A stretch of 6,352 nt of DNA, taken from NCBI GenBank assembly GCA_027717925.1, contig JALLON010000157.1:1-6352 (forward strand), read 5' to 3'. Both the position numbers and the translations under genes were made by a program. The DNA comes from Acidobacteria bacterium AH-259-G07. Its GTDB lineage: Bacteria > Acidobacteriota > UBA6911 > RPQK01 > JADFOI01. The notes under the pieces were generated by a model. It made no database searches. It worked only from the letters and a program-made list of their open reading frames with translations, and was not told where the DNA came from. Positions within the stretch are counted from its first letter, which is position 1, and each line of letters begins with the position of its first letter. Positions 5,431 to 6,352 of this stretch are shown here, in pieces.

Positions 5431-6352
5431 ATGGATGATCACGAGAGTTCCCTGGACAAGCGCGAACTAGAAAATTTGCTTTTATTTAGAGGTGTCCCCA
5501 TTGAATCCATTCAAGGTCTGCTGGAAGGCTGTTCTGTACGCGAGGTAAAACAAGGTGATGTAGTACTTCACGCCGGGCAAGCCAATCGCTTTCTTTATCT
5601 GCTTCTTTCCGGTGGTTTGCGCGTCCATCTTAAACTGGCACTGGACCCAATTGCAGTCTTGGAACCTGGAGAGGTCGTGGGCGAAATCTCTCTTATTGAT
5701 GGCCAGCTGACCACGGCCTATGTGGTCGCCCACGCTGACTCTCGCCTGCTGGTAATTGACGAAAAAGTCATGTGGTCCCTTGTGGATTCTTCGCACGCCG
5801 TCGCCCGCAATCTCTTATTTGTCCTCGCTCGGCGTTTGCGTCACGGGGATACTCTCATTATGTCAAGCCAACAATTGGAACGTGACTACGAACGTTATGC
5901 CGTCGTGGATGCCCTGACCGGCGTGTATAACCTGCGCTGGCTGGAAAATATTCTTGGCAGGCACATAGAACGCTCCAGAAAAGGTGGCTGGGCCTTTTCT
6001 TTACTGCTGTTTGATATCGACGATTTCAAAAGATACAACGAAGCTTATGGAAGTCAGGCTGGTGATCGTGTCCTTTATACCATCGCAAGGACTCTACGAG
6101 AACGCATGCGTCCAGGGGAAATGATCGTGCGCTACGGAGGAGATGAGTTCATCGTACTGTTGCCAGACACTGATATCAGCACGGGCCAGCAGATCAGTGA
6201 ACGAGTGCGTCAGGCGCTGAGTGAGGCCAGAGTCTACAGCGCAGACAAGAGCCCTCTTCCGACTATTACGGTCTCCGTTGGGGTGGCTCAAATGACCGCT
6301 GATGACACACCTGACACGTTGATTGCAGCAGCTGATGCGGCTCTTAGTTATG
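5431..6352 (+). CDS. Cyclic-nucleotide-binding-like domain plus GGDEF diguanylate cyclase, 3' end cut by window edge
   Basis: 307 codons are visible and the gene continues past the window. Residues about 15-138 form a CRP/FNR-type beta-barrel: LFRGVP near 18-23, a GD turn at 42-43, a PG turn at 79-80, GEISLIDG (84-91), then the C-helix ending ARRLRHGD. No helix-turn-helix follows. After a short helical linker (about 140-158), the GGDEF domain begins with DALTGVYN (160-167), then DIDDFK (195-200, metal-binding Asp195), GSQAGD (207-212), the signature GGDEF (236-240), and VSVGVA (281-286). The active-site motif is intact, so c-di-GMP synthesis from two GTP is expected. The inhibitory site is RPGE (227-230) where RxxD is usual. 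In the sensor domain the Arg that normally binds the nucleotide phosphate is Thr94 (GQLTTA), so classical cAMP binding is doubtful. No signal peptide or membrane segment; cytosolic. Divergent from oleA with a 123-base shared gap; a link to olefin synthesis is inference. Confidence 0.92.
   Translation, partial: MDDHESSLDKRELENLLLFRGVPIESIQGLLEGCSVREVKQGDVVLHAGQANRFLYLLLSGGLRVHLKLALDPIAVLEPGEVVGEISLIDGQLTTAYVVAHADSRLLVIDEKVMWSLVDSSHAVARNLLFVLARRLRHGDTLIMSSQQLERDYERYAVVDALTGVYNLRWLENILGRHIERSRKGGWAFSLLLFDIDDFKRYNEAYGSQAGDRVLYTIARTLRERMRPGEMIVRYGGDEFIVLLPDTDISTGQQISERVRQALSEARVYSADKSPLPTITVSVGVAQMTADDTPDTLIAAADAALSY

Noticed and set aside
5321..5442. Two copies of TGATCAC (5321-5327 and 5436-5442) as regulatory repeats
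   Set aside because: Seven-base direct repeats this far apart, one inside a coding region, are readily explained by chance and the palindromic core.
5482..5796. Minus-strand 104-residue open frame
   Set aside because: It is fully antisense to the cyclic-nucleotide-binding-like domain, which is clearly the coding frame there.

Overview
The window carries a tightly packed five-gene operon on the minus strand. Four of its genes encode what looks like a complete head-to-head olefin pathway, in the order oleA-oleB-oleC-oleD. The fifth is a classical short-chain dehydrogenase/reductase (SDR) that runs off the left edge. A separate gene is transcribed divergently to the right and runs off the right edge. 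It encodes a cytoplasmic protein with an N-terminal cyclic-nucleotide-binding-like domain and a C-terminal GGDEF (diguanylate cyclase) domain. No RNA gene, mobile element, CRISPR array or origin was seen.

Layout, right to left along the operon: a candidate sigma70-type promoter for oleA (about 5373-5401, minus), then oleA (5307-4270), a 49-base gap, oleB (4220-3306), oleC (3309-1690), oleD (1693-686) and the SDR (698 to beyond 1). oleB/oleC and oleC/oleD each overlap by 4 bases (ATGA). oleD and the SDR gene overlap by 13 bases. This is strong evidence for one translationally coupled transcript. The 123 bases between the oleA start and the divergent GGDEF gene (5308-5430) are the only real regulatory space and hold a small inverted repeat. 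There is no gene-free stretch over 300 bases.

How the genes should work together, from what is known of the Ole families: OleA joins two fatty acyl-CoAs by a non-decarboxylative Claisen condensation to a 2-alkyl-3-keto acid. OleD reduces the ketone with NAD(P)H. OleC uses ATP to close a beta-lactone. OleB decarboxylates the lactone to a long-chain internal cis-olefin. All expected catalytic residues can be read in the four proteins, so the end product is inferred to be an olefin rather than an accumulated beta-lactone. OleA is the most unusual of the four: it keeps the OleA-type glutamate, but its motifs around the active-site Cys and His differ from the canonical ones.

Organism: a bacterium of moderate GC content. 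The ole pathway is scattered among gamma- and deltaproteobacteria, Planctomycetes/Verrucomicrobia, Chloroflexi and actinobacteria. Separate oleB and oleC genes argue against the actinobacterial type with an oleBC fusion. I cannot assign a phylum from sequence alone. The features most worth following up are the fifth gene of the operon, the divergent OleA, and the neighbouring GGDEF protein with a degenerate ligand pocket and a degenerate inhibitory site.
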